Of a stretch of 64,000 nucleotides of DNA, positions 63,269-64,000 are shown one piece after another (positions within the stretch are counted from its first letter, which is position 1; each line of letters starts with the position of its first letter). Under the pieces are notes generated by a model, which was given only the letters and a program-made list of their open reading frames with translations, did no database searches and was not told where the DNA came from. A program made the position numbers and the translations under genes. This DNA comes from Mycolicibacterium aurum. Lineage in GTDB: Bacteria > Actinomycetota > Actinomycetes > Mycobacteriales > Mycobacteriaceae. The stretch lies in assembly GCF_900637195.1 (NCBI RefSeq), contig NZ_LR134356.1:4340001-4404000 (forward strand), written 5' to 3'.

Positions 63269-63295
63269 ATCGACACGGCAAGAGGGGAACTGACG

Positions 63296-64000
63296 ATGGC
63301 TTACATCCGAGCACACGAGACGAAGCAGCGCCGCAATGGCAAGCCAGTGAAACGCTACGAAGTCGTTTGGCGGGAGCCTGCGAGAGACGAAAGCGGATTG
63401 CCGATCACCGGCAAGACCTGGACCCGACAGGAAAGCTACACAACCCGCAAGGACGCCGAAGCGCGCGCGGACGAACTCAATGCAGCGAAGCATACCGTCG
63501 GGGGCACTTCCTCCCTGGCGGACGCAAAGCGCGCGGCGAGCCGCACCTATGCCGAGTACACCGCCGGGTGGCTGGCGTCGCAACGCACTCGTCACGCCGA
63601 AGATAATCTCAAGATCGGGACGCTCGACAACTACGAACAGATCCTTAGTCGCTACGTCCTGGACAAGTTCGGACATCGCGCGATCGGTGCGATAACACTC
63701 GTCGATTGCGAAGAGTTCCGCGCAGACCTAGCGGGACGGATGAAGCCCGGTTCCGTGCGTAACGTGTGGTGGCCGTTCTCCGCCGTATTTCACTACGCAG
63801 CCCGCGCAGGAGCGATCGCCGCAAGCCCCGCCGATGCCGTAGATCGCGCGAGGGGCACCGGCTCAAGAAGAACGTTCAAGCCTCACCCGATCACTGCACC
63901 GCAGATCGCCGCACTCGCGGAGAAGGTCAGCCAGTTCTCGCATCCGCACTACGGGTTGCTGATCCTGTTCCTCTGCTACACCGGTTTGCGTCGGGGCGAA
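63296..64000 (+). CDS. Tyrosine integrase of element 2 (3' end outside window)
   Basis: ATG 63296 with AGAGGGGAAC upstream. 235 residues are visible: an N-terminal arm-binding part (KPVKRYEVVWREPARDE), a core-binding domain (TYAEYTAGWLASQR; LDNYEQILSRYVLDKFG), and the start of the catalytic domain, ending in CYTGLRRGE with the first catalytic Arg. HxxR and Tyr lie beyond the window. Its position at the right end implies attR soon after. Confidence 0.9.
   Translation, partial: MAYIRAHETKQRRNGKPVKRYEVVWREPARDESGLPITGKTWTRQESYTTRKDAEARADELNAAKHTVGGTSSLADAKRAASRTYAEYTAGWLASQRTRHAEDNLKIGTLDNYEQILSRYVLDKFGHRAIGAITLVDCEEFRADLAGRMKPGSVRNVWWPFSAVFHYAARAGAIAASPADAVDRARGTGSRRTFKPHPITAPQIAALAEKVSQFSHPHYGLLILFLCYTGLRRGE

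Larger units (their letters stand above)
54827..64000. mobile_element. Element 2: second satellite-like element (right end outside window)
   Basis: Begins near 54827-54845, where the isochorismatase remnant loses homology, and runs past the window end. It carries the same core as element 1: capsid-like gene with small partner leftward, then HTH protein, zinc-ribbon protein, prim-pol, helicase, iteron array, and HGG-motif protein. A serine recombinase, a small HTH protein and a tyrosine integrase follow. No portal, large terminase, protease or tail gene is seen in 9.2 kb. Exact attL cannot be set without the other end. Confidence 0.8.

Overview
The window is high-GC mycobacterial chromosome, most like a fast-growing Mycolicibacterium. 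The evidence is the gene block argS-lysA-hom-thrC-thrB-rho-rpmE-prfA-prmC-sua5-wecA (the order known from M. tuberculosis, read here on the minus strand), an MspA-type porin, paired FadE-like dehydrogenases, an LLM flavin protein and a mycofactocin-type SDR. Many genes overlap as GTGA or ATGA.

Layout. (1) 1-16,859: the conserved block, with a fadD/TetR/TIGR03083/MarR group between rpmE and rho, a 32-bp tandem repeat in front of sua5, and a tRNA-Arg(CCG) upstream of argS. (2) 16,830-28,974: a complete integrated element of about 12.1 kb in the 3' end of the tRNA-Arg, bounded by a 29-bp direct repeat. It carries a tyrosine integrase, an excisionase-like protein, one capsid-like gene, a primase-helicase, a possible origin, an HGG zinc-motif protein, and cargo including an AbiTii-like protein and a proteasome-beta-like Ntn hydrolase. 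(3) 28,990-54,543: host accessory genes (porin, cell-wall enzymes, FadE pair, K+ channel, a sulfotransferase/SDR operon, a NarL-type two-component system, flavin oxidases). An IS481-family copy (50,151-51,243) sits in a CTAG shared by two convergent stop codons. (4) 54,614-54,826: the C-terminal remnant of an isochorismatase-family gene. (5) About 54,827 to beyond 64,000: a second element, cut by the window end.

The main observation is that the two elements are cousins with the same core order: small protein and capsid-like gene leftward; then, divergently, HTH protein, zinc-ribbon protein, prim-pol and helicase (fused in element 1, separate in element 2), a repeat-rich presumed origin, and an HGG-motif protein, followed by recombinases. 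Neither shows a portal, large terminase, protease or tail gene (element 2 is seen almost whole). Element 2 has nine TTACAGACG-type iterons right after its helicase gene. This fits a family of phage-satellite-like integrative elements that replicate themselves, carry one capsid-like protein and ferry possible defence genes; the satellite reading is inference.
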